Notes under the pieces: model-generated
The model's database searches: none
What the model was told of the DNA's origin: nothing
Seen by the model: the letters and a program-made list of their open reading frames with translations, nothing else
Program-made: the position numbers and the translations under genes
Source: Frankiales bacterium
GTDB lineage: Bacteria > Actinomycetota > Actinomycetes > Mycobacteriales > SCTD01
Direction: 5' to 3'
Assembly (NCBI GenBank): GCA_025464795.1
Contig: JAODNB010000206.1
Coordinates: 1-10,816, forward strand
DNA length: 10,816 bases
Part shown: one piece after another, positions 6,089 to 10,816 of the stretch
Position numbering within the stretch: the stretch's first letter is position 1
How the letters are laid out: every line of letters begins with the position of its first letter

Positions 6089-7476
6089 GCGGGCTGTTCC
6101 CCCTTGGCTGGGCGCTTGCGGGCGACCCACCCCTCGATGTTGCGCTGCTTCTCCCGGGCGAGGCCGAGTGCCCCGTTCGGAACGTCCTCGGTGATCGCTG
6201 AACCTGCTGCGGTGTAGGCGTTGTCCCCGATCGCCACCGGCGCGATGAGGCTGTTGTTGCTGCCGACCCGCACGTCACTGCCGACCGTCGTCCGGTGCTT
6301 GTGCTGCCCGTCGTAGTTGACGACGATCGTGCCGGCGCCGATGTTGCTGCGCTCGCCGATCGTCACGTCACCGACGTAGGACAGGTGCGGCACCTTGGAC
6401 GCGTCGCCGACCTGCGCGTTCTTCGCCTCGACGAACGCGCCGATCTTGCTCTTCGCGCCGAGGACGGTGCCGGGCCGCAGGAAGCTGTAGGGCCCCACCG
6501 TCGCGTCCGCTCCGATGAGCGCTCCCGTGGCGACGCTCTTGAGGACGTTGGCGCCCTGGGACACAGTGCAGTCGGTCAGCGTGGTGTCGGGTCCGATGAC
6601 GGCATCACGGGCCACGGTGGTCGCGCCGTGCAGCTGCGAGTTCTGGGCGATCGTCGCGTCCGGCTCGATGGTCACGCCGGAGTCGATCCAGGTCGTCTGA
6701 GGGTCGAGCACGGCGACCCCGTTGCGCTGGTGCTGCTGCACGATCCGGTCGCGCAGGATCCGGGCCAGCTCGGCGAGCTGCACGCGGTCGTTCACCCCGC
6801 GGGTCTCGTCGGGGTCCTCGGCGACCTCGGCACTCACCGTCAGACCCGCGGACTTGTGAAGGCCGACCACGTCCGTGAGGTACTGCTCGCCCTGCGCGTT
6901 GTCGGTCCTCAGCTGGCCAAGGGCCTCCCGCAGCGGGCCGGCCGCGAAGGCGTACACGCTCGTCGCCACCTCGTCGATCCGACGCTGCTCCTCGGTCGCG
7001 TCCTTGTGCTCCACGACGCCGGTGACCCCGGTCGCGTCCCGCGTCACGCGCCCATACCCCGTCGGGTCCTGGACCCTGGCGGTCAGCAGCGTTGTCGCGG
7101 CGCTCTCGGCGTTGTGGGTGTCGACCAGCTTCTGCAGGGTCGCGCCGGTCAGCAGCGGCGCGTCCCCCGGGACGACGACGATCGTTCCCTCGAGGTGGTC
7201 GAGGCCCTGGAGGGCGACCCGCACGGCGTGCCCGGTCCCATCCTGCGTCTGCTGCACCACGGCCCTCGCCTGGCCGGTGAGCTCGGCGGCGACCCGCTCC
7301 CGGGCGTGCCCCACGACCACGAGCAGGTGCTCGGGCTGCAGCGCCTCGGCGGCGGCGAGGACGTGACCGAGCATGGTCCGTCCGCCAAGGGTGTGCAGGA
7401 CCTTCGGAGTTGCGCTGCGCATCCGGGTTCCCTCGCCCGCGGCCAGGACGATCACTGCTGCCACTCGGGACGGCAC
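6085..7476 (-). CDS. glmU: Bifunctional UDP-GlcNAc pyrophosphorylase / GlcN-1-P acetyltransferase
   Basis: GlmU acetylates glucosamine-1-phosphate and then uridylylates it to UDP-GlcNAc, the precursor of peptidoglycan. The 463-residue protein has the N-terminal uridyltransferase domain with LAAGEGTRMRSATPK (11-25), QTQDGTGHA (76-84), metal ligands Asp105 (PGDAPLL) and Asn229 (GVND). A linker helix around 231-250 follows. The C-terminal left-handed beta-helix is built of hexapeptide repeats and includes KNAQVGDASKVPHLSYVGD (352-370, catalytic His364) and NIGAGTIVVNYDG (378-390). The GTG at 7476 is preferred because GGGAG (7485-7489) lies 8 nt upstream and homologues begin close to this point. 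The in-frame ATG at 7509 would add 11 unconserved residues and has only a weak ribosome-binding site. prs follows with a 4-bp overlap. Confidence 0.96.
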   Translation of the reverse strand: MPSRVAAVIVLAAGEGTRMRSATPKVLHTLGGRTMLGHVLAAAEALQPEHLLVVVGHARERVAAELTGQARAVVQQTQDGTGHAVRVALQGLDHLEGTIVVVPGDAPLLTGATLQKLVDTHNAESAATTLLTARVQDPTGYGRVTRDATGVTGVVEHKDATEEQRRIDEVATSVYAFAAGPLREALGQLRTDNAQGEQYLTDVVGLHKSAGLTVSAEVAEDPDETRGVNDRVQLAELARILRDRIVQQHQRNGVAVLDPQTTWIDSGVTIEPDATIAQNSQLHGATTVARDAVIGPDTTLTDCTVSQGANVLKSVATGALIGADATVGPYSFLRPGTVLGAKSKIGAFVEAKNAQVGDASKVPHLSYVGDVTIGERSNIGAGTIVVNYDGQHKHRTTVGSDVRVGSNNSLIAPVAIGDNAYTAAGSAITEDVPNGALGLAREKQRNIEGWVARKRPAKGEQPA

Positions 7477-7520
7477 GAACAAGGCTCCCAGCAGATCGCG
7501 GGTGGGCATGTGGTCCGGGG

Positions 7521-7557
7521 AAGTGCCGGCGAGGACCGGCAGGTGTCAACTGTCAAC
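7521..7557 (-). promoter_or_regulatory. Tandem TTGACA -35 boxes ahead of glmU
   Basis: On the minus strand two copies of GTTGACA lie back to back (7551-7557 and 7544-7550), each containing a perfect -35 consensus TTGACA. Seventeen nt after the downstream copy is GCACTT (7521-7526), a poor -10. The site lies between the tRNA-Gln 3' end and glmU, on the same strand as both. It may give glmU-prs a promoter separate from the tRNA. The two TTGACA hexamers are clear; the -10 is weak, so promoter function is inference. Confidence 0.45.
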
Positions 7558-7588
7558 TCTACCGGTTGCCACGGCGGGTCTGTGCCTG

Positions 7589-7661
7589 CTCCCGAGGAAG
7601 GACTCGAACCCTCATCACCGGTACCAAAAACCGGGGCCTCTGCCAATTAGACGACTCGGGA
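7589..7661 (-). tRNA. tRNA-Gln (anticodon TTG)
   Basis: The minus strand folds into a complete cloverleaf of 73 nt without an encoded CCA. The acceptor stem is TCCCGAG (7661-7655) with CTCGGGA (7596-7590) and discriminator G (7589). The D-arm loop is AATTGGC. The anticodon stem CCGGT/ACCGG (7634-7630, 7622-7618) encloses loop TTTTGGT with anticodon TTG at 7627-7625. The T-arm is GAGGG/CCTTC around TTCGAGT. The anticodon arm closely resembles that of bacterial tRNA-Gln. It reads CAA, and CAG less well by wobble, so a separate CTG tRNA is expected elsewhere in this GC-rich genome. A tRNA-Gln just upstream of glmU is a conserved actinobacterial arrangement. Confidence 0.95.
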
Positions 7662-7801
7662 AAGTCGTACCGGCACCCAGTCTGCCGCATGAGCCAGGTC
7701 GGCCTCCTCGGTGGCGGGTACAGGCGACATCCGCACCCGGGACGGTCCTGCAGGCAGGCGTGACTCGCCTCAGCTCCGGGCACACCTGAGCTACAGACGG
7801 G

Positions 7802-7828
7802 TACGCCTCCGTAAGTTACGCTTGCGTA
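7802..7828. promoter_or_regulatory. Tandem palindromic operator, candidate TetR binding site
   Basis: Two 12-bp palindromic units, TACGCCTCCGTA (7802-7813) and TACGCTTGCGTA (7817-7828), match at 10 of 12 positions and are spaced 15 bp centre to centre. At their junction CGTAA-G-TTACG (7810-7820) is also a perfect palindrome. The sequences TAAGTT (7812-7817) and TACGCT (7817-7822) within it both fit a TAnnnT -10 element, so a bound repressor would cover the promoter. The location 30 bp before a desaturase that is cotranscribed with a TetR gene makes autoregulation by that TetR the natural reading. The ACGCTTG core recalls the operators of the fatty-acid regulator DesT as I remember them. Symmetry is seen; the binding partner is inferred. 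Confidence 0.6.
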
Positions 7829-7846
7829 GCCATACCAGCGCTCCGC

Positions 7847-7852
7847 AGAGGA
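7847..7852 (+). promoter_or_regulatory. Ribosome-binding site fixing the desaturase start
   Basis: AGAGGA sits 5 nt before the ATG at 7858. It supports that codon over the upstream part of the same open frame, which runs across the palindromic operator and shows no conserved protein sequence. Confidence 0.65.
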
Positions 7853-7857
7853 CCTCT

Positions 7858-8829
7858 ATGACCGAGACGCTCGACGCCCCCGTCACCACCATCGAGTACG
7901 AGGGCGACGACTCGCGCCCGCTCCAGGCCGTGCCGGGCTCCACCAGGATGGCGCGGATCGAGCAGGTCACCCTGGCTGTGTTCATCCTGGTGCCGCTGCT
8001 GGGTGTCTTCGCTGCAGGTCTCGTGCTGTGGGGCACCGGGCTCAGCTGGGTCGACATCGCGCTGAGCGTCGTGTTCTACGTCGTGACGCTGCACGGGATC
8101 ACCGTCGGCTACCACCGCTACTTCACGCACGGCTCCTTCAAGAGCAACCGCGCGGTCCGCATCGCCCTGGCAGTCGCCGGCAGCATGGCCATCCAGGGCC
8201 CGGTGGCCCGCTGGGTCGCCGACCACCGCCGCCACCACGCGTTCAGCGACGAGCAGGGCGACCCGCACTCGCCCTGGCGGTACGGCGGCGGCTTCAAGGG
8301 CCTGAGCAAGGGCCTGCTGCACGCCCACGTCCTGTGGCTGTTCGACACCGAGCAGACCGACCAGAAGCGGTTCGTACCCGATCTGCTCGCCGACAAGGAC
8401 GTCAGCCGGGTCTCGAAGCTCTTCCCGCTCTGGGTAGCCCTGAGCCTGCTCCTTCCGGCGGCCCTGGGCGGGCTGATCTCCTGGAGCTGGACGGGGATCC
8501 TCACGGCCTTCTTCTGGGCGAGCATCATCCGGGTCGGGCTGCTGCACCACATCACCTGGTCGATCAACTCGATCTGCCACACCTGGGGCAACCGCCCGTT
8601 CAGGACGAAGGACCGCGCCGTCAACGTCTGGTGGCTCGCCGTCATCAGCGGCGGCGAGAGCTGGCACAACCTGCACCACGCCGACCCGACCTGTGCGCGC
8701 CACGGCGTGCTCAAGGGCCAGGTCGACAGCAGCGCGCGGTTCATCTGGTTGCTCCAGAAGCTCGGCTGGGCCTGGGACGTCCGCTGGCCGAAGCCGGAGC
8801 GGCTTGCCGCTCGCCGCGTCGCCGCCTAG
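7858..8829 (+). CDS. Membrane fatty acid (acyl-CoA type) desaturase
   Basis: This 323-residue integral membrane di-iron enzyme is predicted to insert a cis double bond, probably at delta-9, in saturated acyl chains using O2 and electrons from an oxidoreductase. The three histidine clusters are intact: HRYFTH (86-91), HRRHH (123-127) and HNLHH (270-274). Additional iron ligands seen in stearoyl-CoA desaturases are likely among HH230-231 and the SINSICHTWGNRPF stretch (235-248). Hydrophobic segments at about 36-60, 64-83, 186-210 and 212-228 fit four membrane helices with cytoplasmic histidines. The length and pattern match bacterial acyl-CoA desaturases such as mycobacterial DesA3. A partner reductase is not encoded nearby. 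The downstream TetR gene abuts the stop codon, so the two form one unit, probably feedback controlled by acyl-CoA or lipid unsaturation. Confidence 0.93.
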   Translation: MTETLDAPVTTIEYEGDDSRPLQAVPGSTRMARIEQVTLAVFILVPLLGVFAAGLVLWGTGLSWVDIALSVVFYVVTLHGITVGYHRYFTHGSFKSNRAVRIALAVAGSMAIQGPVARWVADHRRHHAFSDEQGDPHSPWRYGGGFKGLSKGLLHAHVLWLFDTEQTDQKRFVPDLLADKDVSRVSKLFPLWVALSLLLPAALGGLISWSWTGILTAFFWASIIRVGLLHHITWSINSICHTWGNRPFRTKDRAVNVWWLAVISGGESWHNLHHADPTCARHGVLKGQVDSSARFIWLLQKLGWAWDVRWPKPERLAARRVAA

Positions 8830-9447
8830 GTGGCCGACTCCCCGCGGGTCCGCATGACGGGCAAGGAGCGTCGCGAGCAGCTGCTCGACGTCGGCCGGAG
8901 CCTGTTCGCGGAGCGTGGGTACGACGGCACCTCCGTCGAGGAGATCGCCTCGCGAGCGGGGGTCAGCAAGCCCGTCGTGTACGAGCACTTCGGTGGCAAG
9001 GAGGGCTTGTACGCCGTCGTCGTCGACCGTGAGGTGCAACAGCTGCTGGACATGTTCGCCACCGCCCTGTCCGGCGACGACGCGAAGGCGCTGCTCGAGC
9101 AGGCCTGCTTGGTGCTGCTGACCTACGTCGAGGAGCACGGCGACGGCTTCCGGATCCTGGTCCGCGAGTCCCCCGTGGGGATGGACCGCAGCGGCGGCTT
9201 CGCCACGATCATGAGCGACGTCGCGAGCCAGGTGGAGTACATCCTCGTCCAGCAGTTCAAGGCCCGCGGCTTCGAGACCAAGCTGGCGGGCCTGTACTCC
9301 CAGGCCCTGGTCGGCATGGTCGCCCTGACCGGGCAGTGGTGGCAGGACCACCGCAAGCCGAAGCGGGACGAGGTGGCCGCCCACCTGGTGAACCTGGCAT
9401 GGAACGGGCTGTCGAGGCTCGAGGCCAAGCCGCGCATTCCTCGCTGA
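8830..9447 (+). CDS. TetR-family transcriptional regulator, linked to the desaturase
   Basis: The 205-residue product has a typical TetR N-terminus: RREQLLDVGRSLFAERGYDG (14-33) and a helix-turn-helix TSVEEIASRAGVSKPVVYEHF (34-54) followed by KEGLYAVVV. The rest is helical, with hydrophobic positions suited to ligand binding and dimerisation. The GTG at 8830 starts directly after the desaturase TAG (8827-8829), so translation is probably by ribosome re-initiation; no good ribosome-binding site is visible. An ATG at 8854 is an alternative start, but the residues before it (PRVRMTG) look like those of homologues as I recall them. In M. tuberculosis a TetR gene (Rv1019, from memory) also lies across tRNA-Gln from glmU. 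It most likely represses its own operon through the palindromes at 7802-7828; the ligand is unknown. Confidence 0.92.
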   Translation: MADSPRVRMTGKERREQLLDVGRSLFAERGYDGTSVEEIASRAGVSKPVVYEHFGGKEGLYAVVVDREVQQLLDMFATALSGDDAKALLEQACLVLLTYVEEHGDGFRILVRESPVGMDRSGGFATIMSDVASQVEYILVQQFKARGFETKLAGLYSQALVGMVALTGQWWQDHRKPKRDEVAAHLVNLAWNGLSRLEAKPRIPR

Positions 9448-9454
9448 AGCTGGG

Positions 9455-9460
9455 TACAAC
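9455..9460 (+). promoter_or_regulatory. Candidate -10 element of the DUF72 gene, leaderless type
   Basis: TACAAC, preceded by TGGG, is followed by 6 nt (GGCCAC) and the ATG at 9467. The layout is the same as ahead of marR, though the last base deviates from TAnnnT. No ribosome-binding site precedes the ATG. It may allow expression separate from the desaturase-TetR pair, 19 bp upstream. Confidence 0.35.
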
Positions 9461-9466
9461 GGCCAC

Positions 9467-10228
9467 ATGGCCGTGCTCATCGGGACGTCAGGGTGGCAGT
9501 ACGCCGACTGGAAGCCCTTGATCTACCCGGACGTCCCGCAGCGGCTCTGGCTCGAGCGGCACGCCTCGCTGTTCCAGACGGTGGAGGTGAACAACGCCTT
9601 CTACCGGCTGCCCGCCAGGACTGTCTTCGAGGCCTGGGCAGCCAGGACTCCTGACGACTACGTGATCACCGTGAAGGCCAGCCGGTTCCTGTCGCACATC
9701 AAGCGGCTCCGCGACCCCCAGGAGCCGGTGGCGCGGCTCATGGACCGGGTCGGCGGCCTGGGCAGCAAGCTGGGCGCGATCCTGCTGCAGCTGCCACCGA
9801 CCCTGCAGCTCGACGCAGAGCTGCTCGACGACTGCCTCGCCTGCTTCCCCGCCGGCACCCGGGTGGCGGTCGAACCCCGTCACGTGAGCTGGTGGCACCC
9901 GTCGTTGCGCTCCGTGCTCGAGCAGCGCGGAGCCGCCCTCGTCTGGGCGGACTCCTACGGCAAGGCCGTCACGCCGCTGTGGCGCACGGCCGACTGGGGC
10001 TACTTCCGCCTGCACCACGGTCCCGACCCCGAGTCCTGGGACTACGGACCTGAGGGCGTACGGACCTGGGCCACGGAGCTCGCCGCCACCTGGGACGAGG
10101 ACGAGGACGTCTACGCCTACACGAACAACGACCCGACCGGCGCGGGCCTGCGAGACGCGCTGCACCTGGCTGACGCGCTGCGCGCCGCTGGCCGTACGAC
10201 GAGCCGGCTGGCTACACCTGCTCGCTGA
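9467..10228 (+). CDS. DUF72 (YecE-like) domain protein
   Basis: The 253-residue protein has the DUF72 fold signature of a TIM-barrel-like family whose biochemical role is not established. Recognisable landmarks are the opening IGTSGWQYADWK (5-16), QTVEVNNAFYRLP (37-49), DYVITVKASRFLSHIKRL (64-81), VAVEPRHVSWW in the middle, YFRLHH, and a late VYAYTNND segment corresponding to the family's YxYFNND motif. There is no signal peptide or membrane segment, so it is cytoplasmic. The ATG at 9467 follows the TetR stop by 19 bp and gives the usual length. Its 3' end overlaps the convergent ABC-F gene by 17 bp. No function should be inferred from its neighbours. Confidence 0.9.
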   Translation: MAVLIGTSGWQYADWKPLIYPDVPQRLWLERHASLFQTVEVNNAFYRLPARTVFEAWAARTPDDYVITVKASRFLSHIKRLRDPQEPVARLMDRVGGLGSKLGAILLQLPPTLQLDAELLDDCLACFPAGTRVAVEPRHVSWWHPSLRSVLEQRGAALVWADSYGKAVTPLWRTADWGYFRLHHGPDPESWDYGPEGVRTWATELAATWDEDEDVYAYTNNDPTGAGLRDALHLADALRAAGRTTSRLATPAR

Positions 10229-10237
10229 GCTCCAGCC
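10206..10237. terminator. Possible bidirectional hairpin at overlapping gene ends
   Basis: GGCTGG (10206-10211) pairs perfectly with CCAGCC (10232-10237). Inside lies a second perfect stem, GCTC (10220-10223) with GAGC (10227-10230), around a GCT loop. The structure spans both stop codons of the converging DUF72 and ABC-F genes. No T-run follows on either strand, so classical intrinsic termination is uncertain, though many actinobacterial terminators lack one. Confidence 0.35.
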
Positions 10238-10816
10238 ACGCGCCCTCGACGGTCTCCTTCTGGTCGCGCACCTCGTGCAGCTCCTTGTTCAGGGCAGCGA
10301 TCGCAGCGTGATCATCGGGGCTCGCCGCCATGGCGGCGTGCAGCTCGGCCTCCTTCTTGTCCAGGTTCATCAGCTGCCGCTCGAGCTTCTGCAGCTCCTT
10401 GCGCGCCGCCCTGGTGTCGCCCTTCGGCTTCTCCTGCTGACCGGCCTGGGTGGCGGCAGAGGCGGAGGGCGTACGACGGACCCGCTTCTCGAGGTACTCG
10501 TCCACACCACCGGGGAGGGCCTTGATGGAGCCGTCACCCATGAGCGAGGACGTGACGGTCGTGGTGCGCTCGAGGAAGTACCGGTCGTGGCTGACGACGA
10601 GCAGGGTGCCCGGCCAGCCGTCGAGGACGTCCTCGAGGGCGTTGAGGGTGTCGATGTCGAGGTCGTTCGTCGGCTCGTCGAGCAGCAGCACGTTGGGCTC
10701 GCCCATGAGCAGCCGCAGCAGCTGCAGCCGACGGCGCTCGCCACCGGAGAGATCACCGACGCGCGTCCACTGGGCGTTGCCCGTGAAGCCGAAGCGGTCG
10801 CACAGCGACGACGCCC
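10212..10816 (-). CDS. ABC-F family ATPase (Uup/EttA type), C-terminal fragment (cut by window edge)
   Basis: ABC-F proteins carry two ATPase domains and no membrane part, and act on the ribosome, for example in relieving stalls. The visible 200 residues cover the end of the second ATPase domain: signature DLSGGERRRLQLLRLL (21-36), Walker B LLLDEPTNDLD (43-53) and the switch SHDRYFLE (75-82). The tail from about 125 is rich in Lys, Glu and Gln with a heptad-like pattern (ARKELQKLERQLMNLDKKEA). It resembles the DNA-binding or coiled-coil C-terminal domain of Uup. Numbers count from the window edge; the start, the first ATPase domain and the linker lie beyond position 10816. The Uup-like tail favours Uup over EttA, but the fragment does not allow a firm subfamily call. 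Confidence 0.93.
   Translation of the reverse strand, partial: ASSLCDRFGFTGNAQWTRVGDLSGGERRRLQLLRLLMGEPNVLLLDEPTNDLDIDTLNALEDVLDGWPGTLLVVSHDRYFLERTTTVTSSLMGDGSIKALPGGVDEYLEKRVRRTPSASAATQAGQQEKPKGDTRAARKELQKLERQLMNLDKKEAELHAAMAASPDDHAAIAALNKELHEVRDQKETVEGAWLELSEQV

Larger units (their letters stand above)
7662..7857. promoter_or_regulatory. Divergent intergenic region tRNA-Gln / desaturase
   Basis: These 196 bp hold the control regions for the tRNA (minus) and the desaturase unit (plus). The right part (7802-7828) contains the palindromic repeats described separately. Short inverted repeats AGGCG/CGCCT (7756-7760, 7766-7770) and AGCTC/GAGCT (7772-7776, 7788-7792) are visible but too short to interpret. 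No convincing tRNA promoter could be picked out by eye, and no small gene was found. Confidence 0.5.

Noticed and set aside
6295..7650. Plus-strand open frame (451 codons) opposite glmU and part of the tRNA
   Set aside because: GlmU is unambiguous on the other strand, and this frame runs into the tRNA-Gln gene without any conserved motif.
7756..7792. Short inverted repeats in the tRNA / desaturase spacer
   Set aside because: Arms of 5 bp with alternative pairings are expected by chance at this base composition, and no T-run follows.
7711..7857. N-terminal extension of the desaturase frame by 49 codons
   Set aside because: The extension crosses the palindromic operator, encodes an Arg-rich stretch unlike desaturases, and a good ribosome-binding site precedes the ATG at 7858.
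7816..9480. Long minus-strand open frame (554 codons) opposite the desaturase and TetR genes
   Set aside because: It spans two clearly identified plus-strand genes and their junction and shows no recognisable domain. It is an artefact of GC-rich codon use.
1..10816. Search for a new defence, mobile or biosynthetic system
   Set aside because: All coding space is taken by recognisable families in a largely conserved housekeeping order. No integrase, transposase, terminal repeats, CRISPR repeats or toxin-antitoxin pair was seen, and no block stands out in base composition.

Overview
The window is GC-rich chromosomal DNA from an actinobacterium (Actinomycetota). The evidence is the strong G/C bias at third codon positions, frequent GTG starts, several genes that look leaderless, and a gene order that matches the conserved actinobacterial block pth - rplY - prs - glmU - tRNA-Gln. 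From memory, Mycobacterium tuberculosis has the order pth, rplY, lpqT, prsA, glmU, tRNA-Gln, a TetR gene, mfd. The genus cannot be named from the sequence alone. No phage, transposon, CRISPR or plasmid signals were seen.

Layout. Positions 1-613 (minus strand) hold the N-terminal part of mfd, the transcription-repair coupling factor, which runs off the left edge. A 132-bp divergent region follows. Then come a MarR-family regulator (746-1207) and an AarF/UbiB-type (ABC1) atypical kinase (1287-2738), both on the plus strand and probably cotranscribed. The kinase ends 7 bp from the end of pth on the opposite strand. From 2746 to 7661 every gene is on the minus strand. In transcription order these are tRNA-Gln(TTG), glmU, prs (sharing an ATGA start/stop with glmU), a secreted or membrane-anchored TPM-domain protein with its own likely leaderless start, rplY (ribosomal protein L25/Ctc) and pth.

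Across a 196-bp divergent region from the tRNA lies a plus-strand unit. It comprises an acyl-CoA desaturase (7858-8829), a TetR-family regulator whose GTG start directly follows the desaturase stop (8830-9447), and a DUF72/YecE-like protein (9467-10228). The desaturase promoter region carries two tandem 12-bp palindromic repeats, which are a good candidate operator for the TetR protein. The right edge holds the C-terminal part of an ABC-F ATPase (minus strand, 10212-10816), which overlaps the end of the DUF72 gene by 17 bp.

Functionally the block is mostly housekeeping. It covers cell-wall precursor synthesis (GlmU, UDP-GlcNAc), PRPP synthesis (Prs), translation (L25, peptidyl-tRNA hydrolase, tRNA-Gln, ABC-F) and transcription-coupled repair (Mfd). 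An inserted lipid module (desaturase plus TetR) probably adjusts membrane unsaturation. I see no clearly new multi-gene system. The points most worth following up are the tandem operator before the desaturase, three leaderless-type start signals, the TPM protein occupying the place of lpqT, and stem-loop structures in the mfd leader and ahead of rplY.
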